Below, piece after piece: positions 1 to 6,466 of a DNA stretch of 9,060 nt. How positions within the stretch are numbered: position 1 is the first letter of the stretch; each line of letters starts with the position of its first letter. This DNA comes from JAEZKC01 sp046538945 (lineage in GTDB: Bacteria > Fibrobacterota > Chitinivibrionia > Chitinivibrionales > Chitinispirillaceae): contig JBKHHW010000121.1 of assembly GCA_046538945.1 (NCBI GenBank), positions 1-9,060 on the forward strand. The letters are read 5' to 3'. The notes beneath the pieces were generated by a model. The model worked only from the letters and a program-made list of their open reading frames with translations, searched no databases and was not told where the DNA came from. Both the position numbers and the translations under genes were made by a program.

Positions 1-20
1 GCGACCACCGAAAGGCTTAA

Positions 21-227
21 CACTCAAATGTTTACTTGTAATAGCAAGGAGTGATAAACGAGCCCCCCGCATCGATCCGATGCGCAAGGGCAGACTGAGG
101 GCAAAGCGAAGTATCCCGGTTTCCAATCGGGAAGAACAAAAATTCGACGGCGGTGTCTTCACCGATCCCGACTTCACACGTCGGGATTGATCCCGAAGGA
201 GAACCGGTCCCGCAGTCCTCTGCGGGA
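21..227. repeat. Cluster of consecutive hairpins in the leading intergenic region (1-275)
   Basis: Six inverted repeats follow one another. They are: a bulged hairpin at 21-53 (CACTC/GAGTG outside CTTG/CAAG); 68-84 (7-bp stem CGCATCG/CGATGCG, 3-base loop); 114-132 (8-bp stem with one G-T pair, loop TCC); 151-164 (CGGTG/CACCG, loop TCTT); 165-187 (8-bp stem ATCCCGAC/GTCGGGAT, 7-base loop); and 208-227 (8-bp stem TCCCGCAG/CTGCGGGA, loop TCCT). Bases 181-187 can also pair with 190-196, giving an alternative to the 165-187 hairpin. Three of the stems begin TCCCG. Reading frames through this stretch exist on both strands, but they run straight through the palindromes and resemble no known protein. 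The cluster is probably a dispersed intergenic repeat or a structured RNA. No T-run follows any stem, so these are not simple terminators. The first 20 bases could hold the tail of a preceding gene, but this cannot be decided. Confidence 0.6.
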
Positions 228-275
228 TGCGCCCAAAATCTTAATATTTCCTGACTTTCACGTTCAACCGCACTA

Positions 276-304
276 TTTACAATCATTTCTCCAATTACTA
301 TAAT
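276..304 (+). promoter_or_regulatory. Sigma70-type promoter for the membrane protein gene
   Basis: The -35 box TTTACA (276-281; five of six consensus bases) is separated by exactly 17 bases from a perfect -10 box TATAAT (299-304). Transcription would start near 311, giving a leader of about 40 bases before the ATG at 353. The promoter lies just downstream of the hairpin cluster, so the cluster is not part of this transcript. Confidence 0.72.
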
Positions 305-352
305 TTTATACCATAATCGTGCTTTTTTCTGTACCAAGCGAGGTATTTATTA

Positions 353-1216
353 ATGTCTGGAGCTCCTAATTATCGTCTTATAACTGTGTTGTGTCTTGTT
401 CTGGCTGTTTGGATCGGTATAACTGCCGGAGCCGGAGTGTTTCTGAGAGGAGAACTGAATGCCACGGAAGTGACCAGTATCCGGGGCGAGACGTATCGGG
501 CCATTACTGACGGTATATACAGGTACAATTCCGAGCGTATGGTGGCTGAGGGGGTCGGATGGGACATTTTCACTCTCCTGATTGCCCTGCCTGTATTTCT
601 GGTGCTTATGCCTTTTTTATGGCGGGGTTCTCTCAGAGCGCGGCTGCTTGCGGTAGGACTCCTTGCCTATTTTTTCTACCAGTACCTCATGTATGCGCTC
701 GCGTGGGCGTTCGGACCGCTGTTCATTGCATTTGTCGTTCTTTACGCGGCAAGCCTCTATCTGGCGGTATGGATTGCAGCGACCATTGATAGGGGCGAAC
801 TCAGTGTGAGAATCGGAAAAGCTTTTCCCCGACGCGGGGTGATTATCCTCTGTATACTGATCGCATTGATGCTCATCGGCATGTGGTCTCAGAGAATAGT
901 CGCGGGTCTTAACGGGGACTGGGAAACTGCGATGCTTCTGGGGCAGACAACCATGGTCATTCAGGCTCTTGACCTGGGGCTCGTCGTCCCTTTTGCTCTT
1001 CTGATCTCGTATCTGGTCTGGAAAAACAGGCCGGTAGGGTTTCTCCTGAGTCCGGTCCTTATGGTGAAAGGCGCTGCAATGGCGGGAGCCATAAGCGTCA
1101 TGCTCATTTCGGCCTGGGTTGTGGAAGGAAATTCAACGTTGATACCGCTGATTCTGTTTGTATCCGTATTTGCCGCAACATTGTATCTTGGCTACAGGAT
1201 GCTGCGTTCTGTATGA
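353..1216 (+). CDS. Polytopic membrane protein of unknown function (about 8 TM helices)
   Basis: This is a 287-residue integral membrane protein. Hydrophobic segments fall at about residues 8-30, 70-90, 97-119, 121-143, 161-180, 203-224, 228-254 and 262-283. The one sizeable polar loop (about 31-69, with several charged and tyrosine residues) lies between helices 1 and 2 and is probably extracytoplasmic. The stretch around 198-245 (GQTTMVIQALDLGLVVP, then a short basic turn and VLMVKGAAMAG) looks conserved, as in uncharacterised membrane proteins of other bacteria, but I cannot name a family or substrate. There is no ATPase, protease or transporter signature. The ATG at 353 is preceded by a GAGG (340-343) nine bases away and by a strong promoter. 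The gene is probably transcribed alone, since 182 bases separate it from the next gene. That gap holds only an AT-rich inverted repeat (TTATTT/AAATAA, 1361-1375) and no clear terminator. Confidence 0.85.
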   Translation: MSGAPNYRLITVLCLVLAVWIGITAGAGVFLRGELNATEVTSIRGETYRAITDGIYRYNSERMVAEGVGWDIFTLLIALPVFLVLMPFLWRGSLRARLLAVGLLAYFFYQYLMYALAWAFGPLFIAFVVLYAASLYLAVWIAATIDRGELSVRIGKAFPRRGVIILCILIALMLIGMWSQRIVAGLNGDWETAMLLGQTTMVIQALDLGLVVPFALLISYLVWKNRPVGFLLSPVLMVKGAAMAGAISVMLISAWVVEGNSTLIPLILFVSVFAATLYLGYRMLRSV

Positions 1217-1398
1217 AGATAGGAAGGCAATTGAGAAATCAGGAGATTAGCAGGCTGGTAAATCCATCCGCACAAGGAGAAGACCGGGGAACCAGGCAAA
1301 GATGTGCCGCTATGCATATTCTGCACTGTTTTCCCGACCGGTGCCGGTAATACTCAGCCATTATTTAATAAATAAACGGTATTTCCCGGAGTTACACT

Positions 1399-2049
1399 TT
1401 GGACAATCTGATCTGGTACGCAAGCTACGGATCCAACCTGCAGAAGGAGCGGTTTCTCTGCTACATTGAAGGCGGAAGAGCGAGGGGGGCGTCATTTTCC
1501 CACCCCGGGTGCCTGGACAAGTCACATCCCGTAAAAGACAGCGCGGTCGCAATCCATCATCAGATGTATTTCGCTATGCATATTGAGGGATGGCAGAACC
1601 GGGGAGTGGCGTTTATCAAAAAAGAAGAGGACAGGACCGTTCTCACCTGGGGGAGGATGTACCTGATCACCAGAGAGCAGTTTCTGCAGGTGCTGATGCA
1701 GGAAAACGGTTACGATCCCTCCTGCGGATCGCTTCATGTCGATCTCGACGCCGTGTGCGAAAACGGCAGTGTTCAGGTTCCGGAACTGCTCTACGGTCAT
1801 ATCATCTGTATCGGCTCAAAAGACTCCTACCCCGTAGTGACATTCACGGCCGGCTGGGATGACAGTTCGGTACGGTACGAACCCCCGGGAGAGAATTACC
1901 TCAGGGTGATTGCTGAAGGGATCAGGGAGACGTATCATATATCATATGAGGAGATTGCCCGGTATCTGGCAGGCCTGCCGGGGATACAGGGGAATATCGG
2001 ACAGGAAAGCCTTGAGCGGGTTATCGCGGGCGAGGTGAGAGGGGATTAA
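1399..2049 (+). CDS. Gamma-glutamylcyclotransferase-fold (GGCT/AIG2-like) protein
   Basis: This 216-residue cytoplasmic protein opens with a beta strand followed by the YASYGSN motif (residues 7-13). This is the signature loop of the GGCT/AIG2/ChaC-type fold, which binds the gamma-glutamyl or related substrate. The region TWGRMYLITREQF (about 83-95) followed by a QENG turn matches the family's WG...L...EG segment. E102 is therefore the likely counterpart of the catalytic glutamate; this is inferred by pattern, not by alignment. The C-terminal part (163-216), with PGENYLRVIAEG and a helix with YEEIARYL, looks like the tail of longer bacterial members, whose substrate is unknown. The start is TTG: GGAG (1388-1391) lies seven bases upstream, there is an in-frame stop at 1369-1371, and no ATG or GTG lies between. 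The gene converges on the dksA-like gene, with a 74-base gap holding only weak short hairpins (2056-2068, 2109-2122). A role in glutathione or amide breakdown is possible but unproven. Confidence 0.72.
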   Translation: MDNLIWYASYGSNLQKERFLCYIEGGRARGASFSHPGCLDKSHPVKDSAVAIHHQMYFAMHIEGWQNRGVAFIKKEEDRTVLTWGRMYLITREQFLQVLMQENGYDPSCGSLHVDLDAVCENGSVQVPELLYGHIICIGSKDSYPVVTFTAGWDDSSVRYEPPGENYLRVIAEGIRETYHISYEEIARYLAGLPGIQGNIGQESLERVIAGEVRGD

Positions 2050-2123
2050 GGCGCAGAGGACAATCCTCCACTTCTCAATTTCGGTATTTTCCCTTAACCT
2101 CAGCACAGATCCGATACCGGATT

Positions 2124-2462
2124 CTACCTCGACATCGCTCTCACACATTTCGTGCACAGAGTCGATTCAGGCATGAACTCCAGCCTGTCATGCTCGATTT
2201 CGGATTTGCACTTTGTACACACTCCGTAGGTCCCTTCGTCAATGCGCTCAAGGGCCTCCCGGACCTGCCGCAGACTGTTTGCCGTGCGTTCTTTGGTATA
2301 AAGTGCCTGCTGCTGTCTCTGGATAGCGTCTATGCGGGTGAGTCTCCCGATGGGATCTTCGAGCGAGATCGGTTTTTCCGATTCGGCACTTATTTGCTGA
2401 AGCTCGAGGAGTTCACTCTCCTTCTCCTTAAGCAGTTTTCTGTAGGTTTCCGGATTTTCCAT
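2124..2462 (-). CDS. DksA/TraR-family C4 zinc-finger protein
   Basis: This 112-residue protein has an N-terminal helical region (about 5-72) and a C-terminal C4 zinc finger. The finger is C82-x2-C85-x17-C103-x2-C106, the exact spacing of DksA/TraR proteins. These proteins insert a coiled coil into the RNA polymerase secondary channel and alter initiation, often together with ppGpp. The tip region reads EDPIGRLTRIDA (35-46). The first aspartate of the classic DxxDxA tip is present, but the second aspartate and the alanine are not. This matches the shorter DksA-like group with a GRL-R-DA tip rather than true DksA (about 151 residues), so DksA-like stimulation should not be assumed. It is the downstream gene of an operon with the HelD homologue. 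The gap is 13 bases and contains a strong Shine-Dalgarno sequence (AGAGGAG) a few bases before the ATG. No intrinsic terminator is evident downstream. Confidence 0.88.
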   Translation of the reverse strand: MENPETYRKLLKEKESELLELQQISAESEKPISLEDPIGRLTRIDAIQRQQQALYTKERTANSLRQVREALERIDEGTYGVCTKCKSEIEHDRLEFMPESTLCTKCVRAMSR

Positions 2463-2475
2463 ATTTCTCCTCTTT

Positions 2476-4539
2476 TTATTTCTGAATGAACGAGGTTAAT
2501 TCTTTAACTGCAAAGACCCGCAGGCTGTGAAGTGCCCTCGTGCAGGCGATATAGAGCATGCTGCGGTCAATTTCGGTGCTGTAGTTGTGAGAGCAGGCGG
2601 ACGGAACGATCACCTGGTCGAATTCAAGACCTTTGGACATGTGTGCGGTGGTGATGACGATGCCTTTTTGGAATGTCGTGCTGTCAGGGGTCAGCAGGCA
2701 GATTGAAGGCAGGTGCGGTCGCAGTTCGTTAAAAAGCTCTTCTGCCATCAGCTGTGTTTTGCACACGATACCGATGGAGGAGTGTGAATGGTGTTCCGCT
2801 TTTTCCAGGACTGAAAGTATCTGCTCTATCTGTTCTGATTCACTATTCACCACTTTTACAACCGGCTCTTCACCGTGGCGCTCGACCGGTTCCAGCTCCT
2901 CGTTTCTTTGTATCTTCTGCGCAAAGCTTGTGATTTCGTAGCTTGACCGATAGCTTTTATTCAGCTTGAAGCAGTCCGCATCCGAAAAAACCTTGCGGAT
3001 TTCCTCGAAAGTGCTCGAGCTGTAGGGGTTCACCGACTGGTTGGCGTCACCGAGGATCGTTTTTTTGCATCTGAAGAGTTCGGAAACAACCGCATACTGG
3101 ACCGGGGTGTAATCCTGCATTTCATCCACCACCAGATGCTTTGCGCTGCGGTAGCTGCAGTCCGCTGAACCCTCGAGTTTAAGCTTCAGGTACACCAGGG
3201 GGAAGACATCCGAGAATTCGAGTACCCCGCCCTTGCCCTTTTTGAATGCCGAGGGCTCTCCGCACCAGTCGTAGAACTCACGGTAAAGTCTGGTCAGGCT
3301 TGTGGTCCTGAACATCTTTTTGACAGCCGAATGAATACCGCTTGCCTTGTGGTATCCTCTTTCAAAATGGGGGGACATTTTTATCAGGCGGGCGATATCC
3401 TTTGCCGCGTTGGTCAGGCGGGTCTTTATCGGCAGGCCCTGATGGGCTCTGTAGCGCTGAGCCACGAAATCCGCCGCTATCACCTGTCCTCCCGCACGGA
3501 TCTCCCCGGCAACGAAATAGTTCTCCTCCACAAACGATACAAACGCCCTGAGCTTTTCAAGAAAGGCGAGTGAGGACTTGTACCTGATTCTCTCTATGTA
3601 GCGTTTGTCAGGATCGTGAAGAAGTGTCGATACCTGATCGAAGAACGTCTGGAACCGTACTTTGCCCCCCAGCTCCGAAACCGCTATCGTATCGAAATCG
3701 ATTTCGGGAATTGTCTCTTCACCAAGCTCCGGAAGCACGTTTGAGATGTAGTCGGCAAAGACGCTGTTGGGGGAGATGATCATTATGTCCTTTGATGCGA
3801 TGGTGTCGCGATACTTGTAGAGAAGAAACGCCACTCTGTGAAGCGCGATCGATGTCTTGCCCGACCCGGCAACTCCCTGTATGATAAGAACCCTTGAGGA
3901 ATCATTGCGGATGATGCGGTTCTGATCCTTCTGGATCGTCGCCACGATCGTTTTCATCCTCTCATCGGAGGTGCTGCTGAGCTCTTTTTGCAGAATGTCA
4001 TCCTGGATGGCAACCGAGCTCTCGAGCATGAACTCCATCCGGCTTTTTCTTATCCTGAACTGTCGCTTTAAAGAGATCTTTCCGGAAATGTCGCCCGTTG
4101 GTGCCTGATAGTGCGCATCACCCAGTTCGTAGTCATAGAACATGCTTGAGATCGGAGCTCTCCAGTCGTAGACAAAGCTTTTACCGCTCGATTCATCATG
4201 AAAGGGATGCACCCCGATATAGATGGCTTTCGGGGCGTTGGTGCCCTTTTCGGAGAAGTCGATTCTTCCGAAATAGGGGGAATCGACAAGTCTTTCAAGG
4301 CGGTCCCGTTTTCCAACCAGTGACTCCCCGGTAAGTCCTGCAATTGCAATGGTCTGCCGGATTTGTGACTTCTCAGGACCATCCATGTCGTGAATGTTGT
4401 CCCAGAGGTACTGCTTGTTGTGCTCGAGACCCTCGGAGGCGGAGTGAATCCTCTTATTTGTTTCCTGAAGGCTTGCTTTGAGCTTCGACAGGACCGTTTC
4501 GAAATAGTGTTTTTCTTCTTTTGAAATCATTTGTGACAT
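2476..4539 (-). CDS. helD: HelD-type RNA polymerase recycling ATPase (UvrD/Rep superfamily)
   Basis: This 687-residue superfamily 1 ATPase is of the HelD kind known from Bacillus and mycobacteria. Those proteins bind stalled RNA polymerase and use ATP to release nucleic acid. Residues 1-80 form a predicted antiparallel helical arm whose tip carries WDNIHDMDGPEK (46-57). In known HelD this arm enters the secondary channel. Family blocks follow: SPYFGRIDF (87-95), VYDWRAPISSMFYDY (123-137), LKRQF (157-161) and the Q-motif region TIQKDQNRIIR (201-211). Helicase motifs are GVAGSGKT (Walker A, 222-229), VDEMQDY (471-477), GDANQ (497-501), SYRSSYEI (529-536), SKGLEFD (635-641) and YIACTRALH (663-671). 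The region 290-440 corresponds to the HelD-specific insertion in domain 1A. It is somewhat shorter than the Bacillus protein (about 770). The start is uncertain: only a weak CGGA precedes the ATG at 4539, and M4 is an alternative. It is not the unrelated E. coli helicase IV, which shares the symbol. Confidence 0.92.
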   Translation of the reverse strand: MSQMISKEEKHYFETVLSKLKASLQETNKRIHSASEGLEHNKQYLWDNIHDMDGPEKSQIRQTIAIAGLTGESLVGKRDRLERLVDSPYFGRIDFSEKGTNAPKAIYIGVHPFHDESSGKSFVYDWRAPISSMFYDYELGDAHYQAPTGDISGKISLKRQFRIRKSRMEFMLESSVAIQDDILQKELSSTSDERMKTIVATIQKDQNRIIRNDSSRVLIIQGVAGSGKTSIALHRVAFLLYKYRDTIASKDIMIISPNSVFADYISNVLPELGEETIPEIDFDTIAVSELGGKVRFQTFFDQVSTLLHDPDKRYIERIRYKSSLAFLEKLRAFVSFVEENYFVAGEIRAGGQVIAADFVAQRYRAHQGLPIKTRLTNAAKDIARLIKMSPHFERGYHKASGIHSAVKKMFRTTSLTRLYREFYDWCGEPSAFKKGKGGVLEFSDVFPLVYLKLKLEGSADCSYRSAKHLVVDEMQDYTPVQYAVVSELFRCKKTILGDANQSVNPYSSSTFEEIRKVFSDADCFKLNKSYRSSYEITSFAQKIQRNEELEPVERHGEEPVVKVVNSESEQIEQILSVLEKAEHHSHSSIGIVCKTQLMAEELFNELRPHLPSICLLTPDSTTFQKGIVITTAHMSKGLEFDQVIVPSACSHNYSTEIDRSMLYIACTRALHSLRVFAVKELTSFIQK

Positions 4540-5056
4540 AGATAGAAATCCGAATTAATTAAAGATATATTGGAGTAATTTGAACTACTTTGTAACTCTG
4601 CTGCCGGGTTTTTCTGAACAGGAAGCTTTTTCCTGCTCAAGCTCGTTTCGGAGCCACGCTTGGTTTTCTCTTCAGGAGTATTGTTTCAGTGCGAAACAAT
4701 ACTAATCAGAAAAAATTGAACATATATGAGAAAGAATTATCAGGGTGGAGTTGATGCGGGGCAACTCATGAGAGAATGATGTGCGGGTGTGAGTCGGATG
4801 CGGACTGGTAATGCTGAGCCGAATGCTGTGATAATTGCAAAATTCATGTGTTTAAAATAGCTTATTATGACGATATCTCCTAAAGAATTTGGTGTATCCG
4901 CTGAATAACCGCATCTTTTTCCCGATTTTTCAAAACAGGGTGGGCTTGAGCGACAAAGCTGGAGGGGTGTTATGAACCGGGTAGCTTTTCAGGGGTACTT
5001 TTTCCGCTCGAGGTAGAGTCAGGAGATCGCGTCACACTGTATCGCCGTTGCACTTT
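4540..5056. other. 517-base intergenic region between helD and the response regulator
   Basis: I see no convincing gene here. The region should contain the minus-strand promoter of the helD operon. The best candidate is weak: TTACAA and CAATAT read on the minus strand (4590-4595 and 4567-4572) with 17 bases between. Hairpins occur at 4619-4635 (CAGGAA/TTCCTG), 4677-4703 (listed separately) and 4748-4767 (GAGTTG/CAACTC). A plus-strand frame from the ATG at 4726 runs 17 codons to TGA (4777) and then stays open for 26 more codons to TAG (4858-4860), perhaps a coding relic. A 14-codon frame at 4972-5016 (+) follows a strong GGAGGGG (4961-4967), but it is too short to call. No intrinsic terminator is visible downstream of the response regulator. 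Confidence 0.5.
4677..4703. promoter_or_regulatory. Perfect 11-bp inverted repeat, candidate operator
   Basis: AGTATTGTTTC (4677-4687) and GAAACAATACT (4693-4703) are exact reverse complements around a 5-base spacer, AGTGC. There is no T-run on either side, which argues against a terminator. Its symmetry, 27-bp length and position about 140 bases upstream of the helD start fit a binding site for a dimeric repressor. A hairpin in a helD leader RNA is also possible. No regulator gene of a suitable type lies in the window, so the ligand is unknown. Confidence 0.5.
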
Positions 5057-6466
5057 TTAAAGATTTGCTGCGTCTGAGTGCAGATCAGATTCGAATTTCC
5101 GGTAAAGCGTTCTGCGGCCGATGCCCAGAATAGCTGCTGCCTGTTTTTTGTTTCCGCCCACGTATTCCAGAACCCGCTTTATGTATCTCCGCTCTATTTC
5201 TTCCAGGGGCAGGAATTCATTTTTCCTGTTCAGAAGAGTGTCTACGACCGAAGCGGATTGACCTGAAACCGACCCGTGATTTCTCATCCTGGCGGGCAGG
5301 TTTTCCAGCTGAATGCGGTTTGAATCACAAAAGGTCACAGCACGCTCCATGGCGTTGCGCAGCTCGCGGATATTCCCCGGAAAGGTATATGCGCTTATGC
5401 ATTCAAGTGCTGATTGGGAAAACCCTTTTATCTTTTTTCCAAGAGAAAGCGCGAACTCCCGCATAAAAACGGCGGCAAGCATTTCAATATCCTCACCCCG
5501 CTCACGCAGAGGCGGCACCTGAAGAGTGAACGTTTCCAGTCGGAAAAAAAGATCTTTCCGGAAGCGACCATCCTTGACTTCCTGTTCAATGTCACGATGT
5601 GTTGCCGCAAGAATGCGCACATCCACCTGGTATTCGCGATTCTCCCCAATCCTTCTGACCTTTTTGTCCTGAAGAATGCGTAGAAGTTTGGCTTGAAGAG
5701 AAAGGGGCATCTCCGAGATTTCATCGAGAAAAAGGGTTCCCCCCCGTGCTTCGGCAAAGAGTCCCTGCCGGCCCTTGCGTGCGCCTGTAAATGATCCTTC
5801 GACGTGTCCGAAAAATTCACTTTCCAGCAGATGTTCGGGTATTCCCGCGCAGTTGACCGGAACGAATGGCCCGTCACTGCGTTCGCTTTCCTCATGAATA
5901 GCCCTTGCCACCAGTTCCTTGCCGGTGCCGCTTTCACCTGTAATCAGAACCGTTCCCCGGGATGAGGCAAGTTGTCTGATCTGATCGAAAAGCCGGCGCA
6001 TGGAATCGCACTTTCCGTACATTTTATGGAACCCCTCCGAGGACAGCTGCCGCATATGGCTGACCATCCGTTTGAGCTGCCTCTTCTCAAAGGTGCGTTC
6101 CACTGCCAGCATGAAATGCTCCAGGTCAAGGGGCTTGGTCAGAAAATCATCAGCTCCCGCCCGCAGTGCTTCTATCGCCTTTGGAATAGTACCGAAAGCG
6201 GTAATGATGAGAAATGCCGGAGGCGAATCCGGCAGCATCTGATGTACCATGCGCATGAAGGAAAGGCCGTCCATTCCCGGCAGTCTCAGATCGGAAACGA
6301 CAAGGTCGGGCTGCATTTTGCCCAGGGCATGCAGTGCCTTTTCCGCGGATGGTATCCACTCCGCTTCAAAACCGGCATCCCCGACTTCCTCCACCAGCAT
6401 GGTCCCAAGAGCTCTGTCGTCTTCAACAATCCATATTGATTTACTGTCTGTAGTTTCTGACATCAT
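5057..6466 (-). CDS. NtrC-family sigma54-dependent response regulator
   Basis: This 469-residue activator has the full three-domain layout. In the receiver (about 10-125), D16 and D17 form the acidic pocket, D59 in SDLRLPGMDG is the phosphoacceptor, and T89 and K111 are the switch residues. The AAA+ domain (about 150-385) has Walker A GESGTGKE (177-184), Walker B TLFLDEI (244-250) and the sigma54-contacting loop GSFTGA (224-229). This loop is a serine variant of the usual GAFTGA; the key F and T are kept. The C-terminal Fis-type helix-turn-helix (about 438-460, NKKQAAAILGIGRRTLYRKF) binds an enhancer site. The start is the first of two adjacent ATGs (6466), with AGGAAGG at 6473-6479 six bases away. 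The gene overlaps the kinase gene by 26 bases, so translation is probably coupled. The likely target is the sigma54 promoter at 8063-8080. The order resembles ZraR/HydG, but the signal cannot be read from sequence. Confidence 0.94.
   Translation of the reverse strand: MMSETTDSKSIWIVEDDRALGTMLVEEVGDAGFEAEWIPSAEKALHALGKMQPDLVVSDLRLPGMDGLSFMRMVHQMLPDSPPAFLIITAFGTIPKAIEALRAGADDFLTKPLDLEHFMLAVERTFEKRQLKRMVSHMRQLSSEGFHKMYGKCDSMRRLFDQIRQLASSRGTVLITGESGTGKELVARAIHEESERSDGPFVPVNCAGIPEHLLESEFFGHVEGSFTGARKGRQGLFAEARGGTLFLDEISEMPLSLQAKLLRILQDKKVRRIGENREYQVDVRILAATHRDIEQEVKDGRFRKDLFFRLETFTLQVPPLRERGEDIEMLAAVFMREFALSLGKKIKGFSQSALECISAYTFPGNIRELRNAMERAVTFCDSNRIQLENLPARMRNHGSVSGQSASVVDTLLNRKNEFLPLEEIERRYIKRVLEYVGGNKKQAAAILGIGRRTLYRKFESDLHSDAANL

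Noticed and set aside
14..60. Integron attC site near the left end
   Set aside because: GCTTAAC resembles one core half-site, but no matching GTTRRRY partner with attC spacing was found, and no integrase or cassette genes are present.
32..337. 101-codon minus-strand open frame
   Set aside because: It runs through all the main hairpins and the sigma70 promoter, resembles no protein I know, and its sequence is dictated by palindromes. It is more likely non-coding repeat DNA.
1308..1584. 13-base repeat CGCTATGCATATT at 1308-1320 and 1572-1584
   Set aside because: A shared 13-mer is expected by chance in about 9 kb, one copy is inside the coding sequence, and the flanks do not extend the match cleanly.
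4777..4779. TGA as a selenocysteine codon in the 4726 frame
   Set aside because: The frame is very short, has no similarity to selenoproteins, and no recognisable selenocysteine insertion element follows. A decayed or chance frame is simpler.
5428..5937. 169-codon minus-strand frame inside the response regulator gene
   Set aside because: It is an out-of-frame shadow of the AAA+ domain, with no family features. The regulator frame is unmistakable.
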